Shown piece by piece: positions 16,067 to 23,532 of a stretch of DNA of 64,000 bases. The notes under the pieces were generated by a model. That model was not told the DNA's origin. It was given only the letters and a program-made list of their open reading frames with translations, and did no database searches. The stretch spans positions 1 to 64,000 of the forward strand of contig NZ_FOUG01000013.1 of assembly GCF_900114785.1 (NCBI RefSeq), written 5' to 3'. The translations under genes and the position numbers were made by a program. Each line of letters opens with the position of its first letter. Position 1 is the first letter of the stretch. This DNA comes from Variovorax sp. OV329 (GTDB taxonomy: Bacteria; Pseudomonadota; Gammaproteobacteria; Burkholderiales; Burkholderiaceae_C).

Positions 16067-16226
16067 GAAATGCTCCTTGTGTGTGGGTCTGGGCGCCAGC
16101 GTGCACCTGGAGGCGCCGTGGCGTTTCCCCAATGCTGCGTTTCGCACCCCAGGGCTGCTGTGGAGTGCCCCGGCGACGCGCATCCATCGTCCAGGTCCTA
16201 CAGGGACCGCCGGAGTTGATGCGAAC

Positions 16227-16856
16227 ATGAAGGCACCACTCTGGAAACCGTCTCGCACCGTCATGCAGGAATCCGAACCCCCCTTTGCCATGCTCGGCGG
16301 CCTCAATGTCGCCCTGCTCGCCGCGCCCGGCAGCGATGCCGAGGCGCTCGCCGCCGTGCGCCGTGGACTCGAGGAGCAGGGTGTGAACGTTTTCGTGCTG
16401 TCACCCGGTCGGCCCGGCACGCAGCCACTTCCCGCGGACCAGCGAATCGCGGATGCCGATCCGATGGGCTTCGACGGCGTGGTGGTGGTGGGTGGGGCCG
16501 AAGGCGTGGAGCTCCTGCGCGCCGCGCCGGAGAGCCTGGAGTTCATCCGGGAAATCAACCGCGACCACAAGCCGCTGGGAGCGCTGGGCGAAGGTGTGCT
16601 GCTACTGCTGGACACCGGGCAGGCGGCCGGGCGCCAGCTGTGCGCGCCCGATGCCATTGCCGGCGAGCTCTGGCGCGCCCGCGCGCGGCGGGCGAACGAG
16701 CCGGTGTGCGTGCAGGAGCGCTGGGTGACCGCCACGGGCCGCGAGGCGCTGGGTGCCTTCGAGGCCGCATTCCAGAGCCTGCTGGAGCAGCGCCGCCGCG
16801 ACGGCTTCGCCAGCGAAGCGGACGAGACTCCGAGCTCCGTGGGCGAGGACGGCTAG
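16227..16856 (+). CDS. Stand-alone DJ-1/PfpI-like protein resembling the C-terminal domain of large catalases
   Basis: A 209-residue protein with one flavodoxin-like class-I glutamine-amidotransferase fold (about residues 28-190): GGLNVALLAAPGSDAEALA, FDGVVVVGGAEGVELL and KPLGALGEGVLLLL. The nucleophile-elbow Cys of DJ-1, PfpI and Hsp31 is absent (GALGEG instead), as in the C-terminal domain of large-subunit HPII/KatE catalases, which this most resembles. No catalase core is encoded nearby. The start is uncertain (16227, or 16263 at MQESEP). It diverges from the dps leader across 160 bp. It may be a chaperone-like or peroxide-related module; it is non-catalytic by its residues. Confidence 0.7.
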   Translation: MKAPLWKPSRTVMQESEPPFAMLGGLNVALLAAPGSDAEALAAVRRGLEEQGVNVFVLSPGRPGTQPLPADQRIADADPMGFDGVVVVGGAEGVELLRAAPESLEFIREINRDHKPLGALGEGVLLLLDTGQAAGRQLCAPDAIAGELWRARARRANEPVCVQERWVTATGREALGAFEAAFQSLLEQRRRDGFASEADETPSSVGEDG

Positions 16857-17199
16857 CTCATTCGCGCCCTGTCGTCGCACTATGCACGCGAGGAACCGGC
16901 GCCGCCGATGACCAGCGCTATATGACGGTGGCCAGGGGCTTTGCCGAGGCGCGCGAGCGTGGCCTGATCGCCTCCTGGCCGGGTCTGGGCTCCTACGTGC
17001 GCGGGTCGCTCATCGGGAGACATCTCGGTAGCCGCCCTTCTCACCGGAAGTCGCGAACGCTGGATCGCCTGTTAGATTGGCGCGACGAAGTTCGCGCGTG
17101 ATTCCGCAGGTATTGGTGTGTATTGGTTGAAAATTCCCGCGCCCTTAGTTGCCTAACGCGGCATACTCGCCCACCCCAAGAAGTTATCGCCCCCGAAAA
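16857..17199 (+). pseudogene. Intergenic stretch with a remnant of a MocR/GntR-type winged helix
   Basis: Within 343 bp, positions 16908-17020 read in one frame as YMTVARGFAEARERGLIASW followed by PGLGSYVRG. This is the recognition-helix and wing pattern of GntR-family MocR-type regulators (TV-RAYAEARRRGLI...GRGSFV). There is no upstream helix-turn-helix start and no aminotransferase domain, so it is a fragment. The remainder looks like promoter space for the next gene. Confidence 0.4.
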
Positions 17200-18102
17200 A
17201 TGGAAAGTGAAGTCGACCCGAAGGTCCTGGCCGTCATCGAGGAAAAGCGTCTGTCGGGACCTCGTCAGAGTCCCGTCGACATCATCTCGAAGATGGGCGT
17301 GCTCGAAGCCCGCGACAAGCCGTTCGAGAGTGCTTGGCTGGCATCGGGCGACAGCGTCATCGCGACCATCTGGGGCGAGAACGTCAACGTCGGATCGAAC
17401 GGCCGCTGGTTCTGCCTCGAGTCGTTGAACGCCGACCTGCGGGCCGATGGCGGCGAACGCTCGGCCAACCAGGCTCAGCGCGCGGCCTTCCGGCTGTCGC
17501 TGCTCAAGCGCACCTTCGACGCCGGCCAAGGCTTCAGGGCCGTGTTGCAGACCAACCGGATGTCCATCGGCGAGGCGGAGCGCAACAAGAACGCCAAGAT
17601 CTCGACACGTGTGCGCGACGACGCCGACTGGCACGTCGCGAGCTGGTCGCCCGAACTGCAGGTGGCAGTGCTGGTGCGCGGAGCGCGCGACTGGCAACCC
17701 TCGGAGGAAGAACTGAAGGCCGCGCGCCGTGCGCATTCGCCAGCCGGTGCGGCGGCCGGGGACGCCGAGGCTGCCGCCAGCGGCGAGGACGTGGACAGCG
17801 CCGCCAAGAGCTATGTGCTGCGTCACTTCTCCAGCTATGGCTACCAGGCCGAGGACGTGTCCGCCAAGGGCGTGGGCTTCGACGTGCAGGTGGCCGACAA
17901 GAAGGGCGCCCTGCTGCTGCAGGTGTGCGTGCGAGGCGCCTCGGTCGGAACGCCGGTGCGCGCCCTGACGGCCGAGGAGCAGGCGAGCGCCAAGCGCGAG
18001 AAGCTGTGGCGGCTCATCGTCGTCGCCGATCCGCTGACCGGCGCCGCGCAGCACAAGATCTACAAGCCGGACGAAGTCTCGCAGGTCATGCCGGGCGCCT
18101 AG
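17200..18102 (+). CDS. Hypothetical protein with a possible DUF3883-like C-terminal domain
   Basis: Read from the Met at 17200 (MESEVDPKVL) it has 300 residues; the frame extends 17 codons upstream without support. The N-terminal part (about 1-180) is soluble and unrecognised. After an Ala/Gly linker (about 185-205), the C-terminal 100 residues (KSYVLRHFSSYGYQAEDVSA, KGVGFDVQVADKKGALLLQV) fit the DUF3883 pattern of restriction-like proteins: helix, then D-x-x-x-x-x-G-(F/Y)-D-x-x-V, then a V-x-V/L core strand. The usual E-V-K motif is replaced by LQVCV, so an active nuclease is unlikely. The end overlaps the convergent dioxygenase gene by 17 bp. Confidence 0.6.
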   Translation: MESEVDPKVLAVIEEKRLSGPRQSPVDIISKMGVLEARDKPFESAWLASGDSVIATIWGENVNVGSNGRWFCLESLNADLRADGGERSANQAQRAAFRLSLLKRTFDAGQGFRAVLQTNRMSIGEAERNKNAKISTRVRDDADWHVASWSPELQVAVLVRGARDWQPSEEELKAARRAHSPAGAAAGDAEAAASGEDVDSAAKSYVLRHFSSYGYQAEDVSAKGVGFDVQVADKKGALLLQVCVRGASVGTPVRALTAEEQASAKREKLWRLIVVADPLTGAAQHKIYKPDEVSQVMPGA

Positions 18103-18697
18103 CGCCGGCGACCGCGGGCCGCGAGCGCGGCGTGCGGAAGGTGATGGACCAGCGCTGCGCCTTCACCGGCGGCACGCCGTGCTGCCAGCCCCACCGGGCT
18201 TCGCCTTCCATGCGGTAGATGGACCGGGGCGCCACTTCCAACTGCAGCACCTTGCGCCGGTTCTGCGCCTCGGGCGGATAGGGCCGGAAGCGCAGCAGCG
18301 CCTCGTTGCCCAGCGACACGCCGGCGATCACCTCGAAGTCCGGCACGTCGCGGTGCCAGCCCAATGGCGTGCCCGGGGCGTATCCGGCGACCAGCGCATG
18401 CACCAGGTCGTGGGGCGCCACACCGATCCACGCGGCGACACGTTCGCGCAGCGGAAGCAATCGCTCGTCCAGCGCCTGGCCCGGCTGCAACCGGTTCGTG
18501 TCGAAGTCGTAGGAGCCGCCGAAGCTCAGCACCTGGCGGCGCGCCAGGTATTCCTTGTACTTGGCGGCGTGCAGCGGCAAGGTACTGATGACCTCCAGCA
18601 AGGCCGCTTCCTCCTCGCGGCTGAGGAATTCGGCCTGGTAGCGCAGGCCGGGGATGGCGGCGAGGGCGTCGGCCTCGTCGAAGAGTTCGCACTGCAT
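18086..18697 (-). CDS. AlkB-like 2-oxoglutarate/Fe(II) dioxygenase (nucleic-acid demethylase family)
   Basis: This 203-residue protein has the AlkB-type double-stranded beta-helix. The iron ligands His115 and Asp117 sit in GWHRDVPD, the third ligand is His173 in WGWQHGVPP, and the 2-oxoglutarate Arg is in RWSITFRT. An N-x-Y-style substrate lid precedes them (FGGSYDFDTNRL, 59-70). It most resembles AlkB homologues of the short bacterial type that lack the Ada partner. A consensus LexA box lies 15-30 bp upstream of the start, so SOS control is likely. Its 3' end overlaps the preceding convergent gene. Confidence 0.88.
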   Translation of the reverse strand: MQCELFDEADALAAIPGLRYQAEFLSREEEAALLEVISTLPLHAAKYKEYLARRQVLSFGGSYDFDTNRLQPGQALDERLLPLRERVAAWIGVAPHDLVHALVAGYAPGTPLGWHRDVPDFEVIAGVSLGNEALLRFRPYPPEAQNRRKVLQLEVAPRSIYRMEGEARWGWQHGVPPVKAQRWSITFRTPRSRPAVAGARRPA

Positions 18698-18711
18698 GAC
18701 GGGTGGAATGA

Positions 18712-18727
18712 CTGTATGAAACTACAG
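18712..18727 (-). promoter_or_regulatory. LexA (SOS) box upstream of the AlkB-like gene
   Basis: On the minus strand the site reads TACTGT-N8-ACAGTC, that is CTG-N10-CAG at 18712-18727, nearly identical to the E. coli/beta-proteobacterial LexA consensus TACTGT-N8-ACAGTA. It lies 15-30 bp before the dioxygenase start codon, an operator position that would block transcription. Confidence 0.8.
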
Positions 18728-18775
18728 TATCCCACCCTGCCGGACGACGCGCTGCGGCGGGGGATTCCAACCGCG

Positions 18776-19648
18776 TCAGTGCAGGTGCCGCAGCTTGTCC
18801 GGGTTGCGCACCACGTAGACCGCCGCGACCTTCCCGTTCTGGATCTCCAGCGCGGTGGTCTGCAGCTCCCCGTCGGCTTCGCGCGTGACGAAGCCGGGCA
18901 GGCCGTTGATGAAGCCGGCGCGCACCAGGGTCGAGCCCTTGGCCTTGAACAGGTTCGCCAGCTTCTCGTGCAGCTGCAGCACGGCATCCAAGCCCAGCAC
19001 GGGTTCCAGTGCCGCCGAGCGCTTGCCGCCACCGTCGGCGTGCAGGCTCACGTCCAGCGCCAGCATCGCGCCCAGCGCCTTCATGTCGCCGCTGCGCGAT
19101 GCCGCGTAGAAGGCATTGGCAATCTCCAGACCGCGGGCCTTCTCCACCTGGTAGCGGGGCCGCGCCTCGCGCACGTGGGTGCGTGCGCGGGCGGCCAGCT
19201 GCCGGCAGGCGGCGGCGTCGCGCTGCAGCGTGGCCGCGACCTCCTCGAACTCCAGGCCGAACACGTCGTGCAACAGGAACGCCGCGCGCTCCAGCGGCGA
19301 CAGGCGCTCCAGCGCCAGCATCAGCGGCAGCGTGACGTCCTCGTCGTCCTGCTCCTCGACCATGGGCTCGGGCAGCCAGGGGCCGATGTAGGTCTCGCGC
19401 TGGTGGCGCGCCGACTTCAACTGGTCCAGGCACAGGCGGGTGACGGTGCGGCGCAGGAAGGCCTCGGGCACCAGCACCTGGCTGCGGTCCACGTCCATCC
19501 AGCGGATGAAGGCCTCCTGCACCACGTCCTCGGCATCGGCCACCGAGCCGAGCATGCGGTAGGCGACGCGCACGAGCTTGCCGCGCAGCGGCTGGAAGCT
19601 GGCCGCCGCGTCGTCGCTGCCCTTCTCGTCGTCGACGGCCTCGCTCAT
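18776..19648 (-). CDS. sigJ: ECF41-group RNA polymerase sigma factor (SigJ-like)
   Basis: This 290-residue protein has sigma region 2 (LRGKLVRVAYRMLGSVADAE ... DVVQEAFIRW, residues 21-50), region 4 (about 110-165) and a fused C-terminal SnoaL/NTF2-like domain. It carries both hallmarks of the ECF41 group: WLPEP in the linker (91-95) and DGGGK in the C-terminal domain (205-209). In this group the C-terminal extension replaces an anti-sigma factor. The ATG overlaps the stop of the carboxymuconolactone-decarboxylase-type gene (ATGA), so the two are co-transcribed. The matching ECF41 promoter lies upstream of that gene, implying autoregulation. Confidence 0.93.
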   Translation of the reverse strand: MSEAVDDEKGSDDAAASFQPLRGKLVRVAYRMLGSVADAEDVVQEAFIRWMDVDRSQVLVPEAFLRRTVTRLCLDQLKSARHQRETYIGPWLPEPMVEEQDDEDVTLPLMLALERLSPLERAAFLLHDVFGLEFEEVAATLQRDAAACRQLAARARTHVREARPRYQVEKARGLEIANAFYAASRSGDMKALGAMLALDVSLHADGGGKRSAALEPVLGLDAVLQLHEKLANLFKAKGSTLVRAGFINGLPGFVTREADGELQTTALEIQNGKVAAVYVVRNPDKLRHLH

Positions 19649-20118
19649 CAGGCGGCGGCCCGCACGGCTTGCGCTGCCTGCGGCTCGACCCACAGGCCGA
19701 AGCCGACCGCGAGGCGGTTCCAGCCGTTGATGACGTTGATCATGAGCGTGAGCTTCACCTGTTCTTCCTGCGAGAAATGGGTCTGCAGCGCATGGTACGC
19801 GTCGCTGTCGTGCGCCTGGGTTTGCGAGAGGCGGGTGAGCGCCTCGGTCCAGCCCAGCGCGGCGCGCTCGCGCTCGCTGTAGCAGGGCGCCTCGCGCCAG
19901 GCCGAAAGCAGGTAGATGCGCTGCTCGGTCTCGCCCTGGGCGCGTGCCTCCTGCGTGTGCATGTTGATGCAGTTGGCGCAGGCGTTGATCTGCGAGGCGC
20001 GGATCTTCACCAGCTCCACCAGGCTGCGCTCCAGGCTGTCGGCGACCTGGGTGGAGACGCTCATCCAGCTCTTCATCAGCTGGGGGGCGGCGGTGAAAGG
20101 GTTCAGCTTGGCGGTCAT
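19648..20118 (-). CDS. Carboxymuconolactone decarboxylase/AhpD-family protein (ECF41 partner)
   Basis: A 156-residue AhpD-like fold with the redox motif CANCINMHT (Cys47, Cys50, His54). It is typical of peroxidase-type members rather than true carboxymuconolactone decarboxylases. ECF41 sigma factors are habitually encoded beside one of three enzyme types (carboxymuconolactone decarboxylase, oxidoreductase or epimerase), and this is such a pair. It is the first gene of a two-gene operon with sigJ and is preceded by an ECF41-type promoter. The physiological substrate is unknown. Confidence 0.9.
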   Translation of the reverse strand: MTAKLNPFTAAPQLMKSWMSVSTQVADSLERSLVELVKIRASQINACANCINMHTQEARAQGETEQRIYLLSAWREAPCYSERERAALGWTEALTRLSQTQAHDSDAYHALQTHFSQEEQVKLTLMINVINGWNRLAVGFGLWVEPQAAQAVRAAA

Positions 20119-20152
20119 GTTTCAGGTCCTTTTGGTTGGTTGACGATGTCTT

Positions 20153-20179
20153 GACGAGACAGCGCCGGCCCGTGTGACA
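20153..20179 (-). promoter_or_regulatory. ECF41-type promoter of the decarboxylase-sigJ operon
   Basis: On the minus strand TGTCACA (20179-20173) and CGTC (20156-20153) are separated by exactly 16 nt. This matches the published ECF41 promoter (TGTCACA ... CGTC). The -10 element lies 34-37 nt before the start codon of the carboxymuconolactone-decarboxylase-type gene. A second CGTC at 20145-20142 is less well spaced. Confidence 0.85.
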
Positions 20180-20188
20180 TGGACCCCC

Positions 20189-20216
20189 AAAAAAACCGAA
20201 GCGGGCGCTCGCCCGC
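20189..20216 (-). terminator. Intrinsic terminator of the amidohydrolase-TauE-Bug operon
   Basis: On the minus strand, just past the amidohydrolase stop, a GCGGGC/GCCCGC stem (20216-20211 and 20206-20201, 4-nt loop) is followed after TTCGG by seven T residues (20195-20189). The T-run ends 9 bp before the -35 element of the ECF41 promoter. Confidence 0.75.
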
Positions 20217-20222
20217 GGCGGC

Positions 20223-21629
20223 TCAGCGCCGTGCCAGCTGCTGCGCGCGATGCACGTCCGCCACCGGATGCACCCGCTGGATGGGCGCGCGCTGCACGTC
20301 GCGCCGGGCGATCTCGGCCACCTGGCGCATCAGCGCGCGGCCGTCCCAGTCCACGGGCCAGCCCTGCCACAGGCGCATCGCGCCGTTGACGAACACGGCG
20401 CGGATCTGGTCGCGGTTGCCGTAGCGCACCAGCTCCCAGCTCAGGTCCCAGCTGGGCATGAACTCGGGCACGTCCAGGTCCACCAGCAGGAAGTCGGCCG
20501 CCAGCCCGGGCGCGATGCGGCCGGTGATGGCGCCCAGGCCGGCGGCCCGCGCACCGCCGTGGGTCGCATGATCCAGCCAGAGCCAGCCGCCACCGCAGGA
20601 AGAGTCGCCGTTGGCCAGGCCGTGCGTCAGGCGCTGCGTGGTCTCGGCCGCGTCCATGAGCCGGAAGCCGTCGGCGCGCGTGCCGTCGGTGCCCAGGCCG
20701 AAGGGCACGCCCAGCATGGCGATCACGCCGGCGTCCAGCACCGCGTTGCCCTTCCAGGCGCTGGCGACCGGGTTGTAGGCCACCGCGGCGCCGCTGTCGC
20801 GCAGCAGGCCCATTTCGCGTGGCGTGAGCAGCGTGGCATGCGCGAGCAGGGCAGATTCGTTCAGGGCGCCGCAGGCATGCAGCAGCTCCAGCGGCCGCAG
20901 GCCGCGTGCCACCAGCGCGCGTTCGACGGCGGCCAGGTGCTCGTTCACATGGGTCTGGAAGCGCCGGCCGCTTTCGCGGGTGAGGGCGGCCACGTCGTGC
21001 AGCATGTGGTCGGTGGCCGCCTCGGGGATGGAGATGGCGAGCGAGGGATGCAACAGCGCGTCGTGCTCGTACTGCGCCAGGAAGCCCTGCGCCGTGTCGA
21101 GGATGCGGCGCCGGCCGGCTTCGTCGTCCGCGGCCAGCGCCGCGTCGTTGCAGATCATTCCCAGCACGCAACGGATGCCCGTGTCGCGCACTGCGGCGAC
21201 CACGCCATCGAGCCCGGCTTCGGAGCGCGTGCCTGCGTCGACCACCGTGGTGAAGCCGCCGCGCAGCGCTTCAAGCGCCGAAAGCTTGGTCGACAGGTAA
21301 GCCGCGTCCGCGTCGAGCACCGATTCCATCGGCACCCAGATGCGGCGGAAGATTTCCGAGGGCTCGCCGAAGGCCAGCGACTTGCCGAAGGATTGCGTGA
21401 GGTGCGTGTGCGTGTCGACCAGGCCGGGCATCAGGAGGTGTTGCGGCAACTCGATGGGGCTGAGCGCGGGATGCGCGGCGCGCAGTTCCTCCAGCGGCGC
21501 CACCGCCTCGAAGCGGCCGCCGCGCACCAGCACCGCCATGCCCTGGCGGGCGCCTTCGGGCAGCATCAGCCACTCGGGCGCGAGCAGCAGCGCGCCCTCG
21601 GTAGGGGTAAGCAGTTCGCGAGACAGCAT
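20223..21629 (-). CDS. Amidohydrolase-superfamily metal-dependent hydrolase
   Basis: This 468-residue protein belongs to the TrzN/ATZ and SAH/MTA-deaminase-like branch. Visible are the first metal motif HLLMPGLVDTHTHLTQSFGK (HxH), the later His in FQTHVNEHLAAV, the HATLLT strand, and the catalytic Asp in GLGTDGTRADGF. The N-terminal composite beta domain is seen in the first 60 residues. It deaminates or hydrolyses a cyclic amide, guanidine or halogenated ring; the substrate is unknown. It is last in a leftward operon after TauE- and Bug-type genes (gaps of 14-15 bp) and is followed by an intrinsic terminator. The operator shared with the divergent GntR gene probably controls it. Confidence 0.88.
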   Translation of the reverse strand: MLSRELLTPTEGALLLAPEWLMLPEGARQGMAVLVRGGRFEAVAPLEELRAAHPALSPIELPQHLLMPGLVDTHTHLTQSFGKSLAFGEPSEIFRRIWVPMESVLDADAAYLSTKLSALEALRGGFTTVVDAGTRSEAGLDGVVAAVRDTGIRCVLGMICNDAALAADDEAGRRRILDTAQGFLAQYEHDALLHPSLAISIPEAATDHMLHDVAALTRESGRRFQTHVNEHLAAVERALVARGLRPLELLHACGALNESALLAHATLLTPREMGLLRDSGAAVAYNPVASAWKGNAVLDAGVIAMLGVPFGLGTDGTRADGFRLMDAAETTQRLTHGLANGDSSCGGGWLWLDHATHGGARAAGLGAITGRIAPGLAADFLLVDLDVPEFMPSWDLSWELVRYGNRDQIRAVFVNGAMRLWQGWPVDWDGRALMRQVAEIARRDVQRAPIQRVHPVADVHRAQQLARR

Positions 21630-21643
21630 GGGAAACTCCAGAT

Positions 21644-22399
21644 TCAATTGAAGAGCAGCCAGGCGAACCAGGCGCCCACCGCCAGGAGCAGGCCCGACAC
21701 CAGCCGCTGCAGCTGCCGCGTGTCCAGCCGCATGGCCATGCGCTGGCCAGCGATCGAGCCCGCCAGCATCAGCACGCCGCACAGCAGGGCCAGCCCCAGG
21801 TCGAGCCGCCCCGCCAGCGCGTGAACCGTGCTGCTGGACAGCGCCACGGGCAACTGGATGGCCTGCGCCGCGATCACCGCGAAGAGCACCGGCTGGCCGA
21901 GCAGCATCAGCAGCGGGATCACCAGCACCGGTCCGCCCGTGCCTGTCAGGGCGGAGCCGATGCCAACCAGCGCGCCCACGCCGACCAATGCCGCGGGGGG
22001 AAGGAGCGCGTGAGCAGGATGTGCAGAAGCCGTTGCAGGCCTGCGCAGGCCGCGCCAGCCGGAGAACAGCACCAGCGCCGTCACGCCCGCCATCAGCACG
22101 GTGCCGGGAATCCAGCGCACGAAGAAGGCGCCCCCCGCTGCGCCGACCAGCGCACCGGCCAGCAGTGGCAGGCATCGCGCCGTCAGCGCGGGCTCGCGCC
22201 GCAGGGGTCGCAGCGCCACCAGCGCGGGAAGCGCGAAGCCCAGCGAAGCCGCGGCGATGGCCTTGGGCAGCGGCACGCCACCCAGCGTGGTGAGCAGCGG
22301 CACCAGCAGCACGCCCCCGATGCCCGTGGCGCCGATCAGCCCACCCGCCATCACGATGGCAGGCAGCACGATCCAGGCGGCGGTCAGGGTCAGGGGCAT
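21644..22399 (-). CDS. TauE/SafE-family membrane permease (sulfite/organic anion exporter type)
   Basis: This 251-residue integral membrane protein has about eight hydrophobic helices and two copies of the family's Gly-rich signature: GGLIGATGIGGVLLVPLL near the N-terminus and VGIGSALTGTGGPVLVIPLL in the middle. The family moves sulfite, sulfoacetate or other small anions across the inner membrane. A good AAGGAAAG site precedes the start. It lies between a Bug receptor and an amidohydrolase, so it probably exports or imports a product of that pathway. Confidence 0.88.
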   Translation of the reverse strand: MPLTLTAAWIVLPAIVMAGGLIGATGIGGVLLVPLLTTLGGVPLPKAIAAASLGFALPALVALRPLRREPALTARCLPLLAGALVGAAGGAFFVRWIPGTVLMAGVTALVLFSGWRGLRRPATASAHPAHALLPPAALVGVGALVGIGSALTGTGGPVLVIPLLMLLGQPVLFAVIAAQAIQLPVALSSSTVHALAGRLDLGLALLCGVLMLAGSIAGQRMAMRLDTRQLQRLVSGLLLAVGAWFAWLLFN

Positions 22400-22414
22400 G
22401 GCGGGGTCTTTCCT

Positions 22415-23404
22415 TTACTCGGCCTTGATGTTGGCGGCCTGCACCACGCCGGCGATGGCCTTGCGCTCCCTGGCGAGGTAGTCGGCGAACGCCGGGCCGG
22501 CGATGAGCTGCGGCTTCACCGCCACCTCGCCCAGCTTGCGAACGATCTCCGGGTCCTTGGTGATGGTGTCGAGCGCGGCCACCCAGGCAGCGATCACCGG
22601 CGCGGGCGTGCCGGCCGGCGCGAGCACGCCCAGCCAGGAATCCATCTCGAAGCCCTTGAGTTCGGGCGTCTCGCCCAGGGTCGGGATGTTGGGCGCCGAA
22701 GGCGAGCGCGCCGGCGAGCTGACGCCGAAGGCGCGCACCTTGCCTTCGCGGATGAAGGGCTGCGCCAGCGTCAGCGGCAGCACCGCCAGGTCCACCTGGC
22801 CGCCGGCCACGTCGGTGAGCACCTGCGGGCCCGACTTGTAGGGCACGTGCACGATGTCGATGCCCGCGCGCTGCTTGAACATCTCGGCGGTGATGTGCAG
22901 CGAGGTGCCCACGCCGTCGGTGCCGAAGTTGAGCTTGCCCGGCTGCGACTTCGCGAGCTTGATGAGCTCGGCCGTGGTCTGCGCCGGCAGCGAGGCCTTG
23001 CCGATCAGCACGAAGGGCGAGGTGCCCACCGTGGCCACCGGCACGAAGTCCTTGAAGGTGTCGTAGCGCACCGCCGAGGGTGCCACCAGCGGCGCCACGT
23101 TCAGCGGGCTGGCCACCGCGAAGAGCAGGGTGTAGCCGTCGGCGCTCGCGCGAGCCACCTTCTGCGCGCCGATGGTGCCCGCGGCGCCCGCGACGTTCTC
23201 GATCACCACCGGCTGCTTGAGCAACTCGCCCAGCTTGGGCGTGAGCAGCCGCGCAGTGGCGTCAACGCCGCCGCCGGCCGAGAACGGCACAATCAGCGAG
23301 ATCGGCTTGGTGGGATAGCCCTGGGCCTGTGCGGCACCGATGGCGGCGGCGCACAGCGCGAAGGCTGCGGCAATGGAACGAAGGCGGGTACGGCTTGCGG
23401 ACAT
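22415..23404 (-). CDS. Bug-family periplasmic solute receptor (TTT type)
   Basis: This 329-residue protein begins with a Sec-type signal (SIAAAFALCAAAIGAAQA) and then the Bug opening YPTKPISLIVPFSAGGGVDA. Further landmarks are VIENVAGAAGTIGAQKVA and HVPYKSGPQVLTDVAGGQVD. These receptors bind carboxylates or amides for tripartite tricarboxylate transporters. The GAGGAA site fits the second Met (23404) better than the first (23410). It is first in the leftward operon with TauE and amidohydrolase genes and divergent from a GntR regulator. No TctA or TctB is encoded in the window, so it is an orphan receptor. Confidence 0.9.
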   Translation of the reverse strand: MSASRTRLRSIAAAFALCAAAIGAAQAQGYPTKPISLIVPFSAGGGVDATARLLTPKLGELLKQPVVIENVAGAAGTIGAQKVARASADGYTLLFAVASPLNVAPLVAPSAVRYDTFKDFVPVATVGTSPFVLIGKASLPAQTTAELIKLAKSQPGKLNFGTDGVGTSLHITAEMFKQRAGIDIVHVPYKSGPQVLTDVAGGQVDLAVLPLTLAQPFIREGKVRAFGVSSPARSPSAPNIPTLGETPELKGFEMDSWLGVLAPAGTPAPVIAAWVAALDTITKDPEIVRKLGEVAVKPQLIAGPAFADYLARERKAIAGVVQAANIKAE

Positions 23405-23464
23405 GGTCATTTCCTCGATCGATGTGGAACGAAAAGAAAAAGCACCCAGACGGTGCGAGAGAAT

Positions 23465-23490
23465 ACTCGTTATGACAAGTTATGACAAGT
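23465..23490 (+). promoter_or_regulatory. Double palindromic operator between the Bug operon and the GntR gene
   Basis: ACTCGT-TATG-ACAAGT (23465-23480) is an inverted repeat with one mismatch, and a second TATG-ACAAGT follows in phase (23481-23490). The spacing of 10 bp equals one helical turn. HutC/GntR regulators bind such GT-N4-AC palindromes. The site lies 61-86 bp before the Bug start and about 43 bp before gntR, so it could control both. Confidence 0.65.
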
Positions 23491-23532
23491 CACGCAAAGG
23501 CCGTGCCAGGGTTTGTCCGGAGGGCTTCGCCC

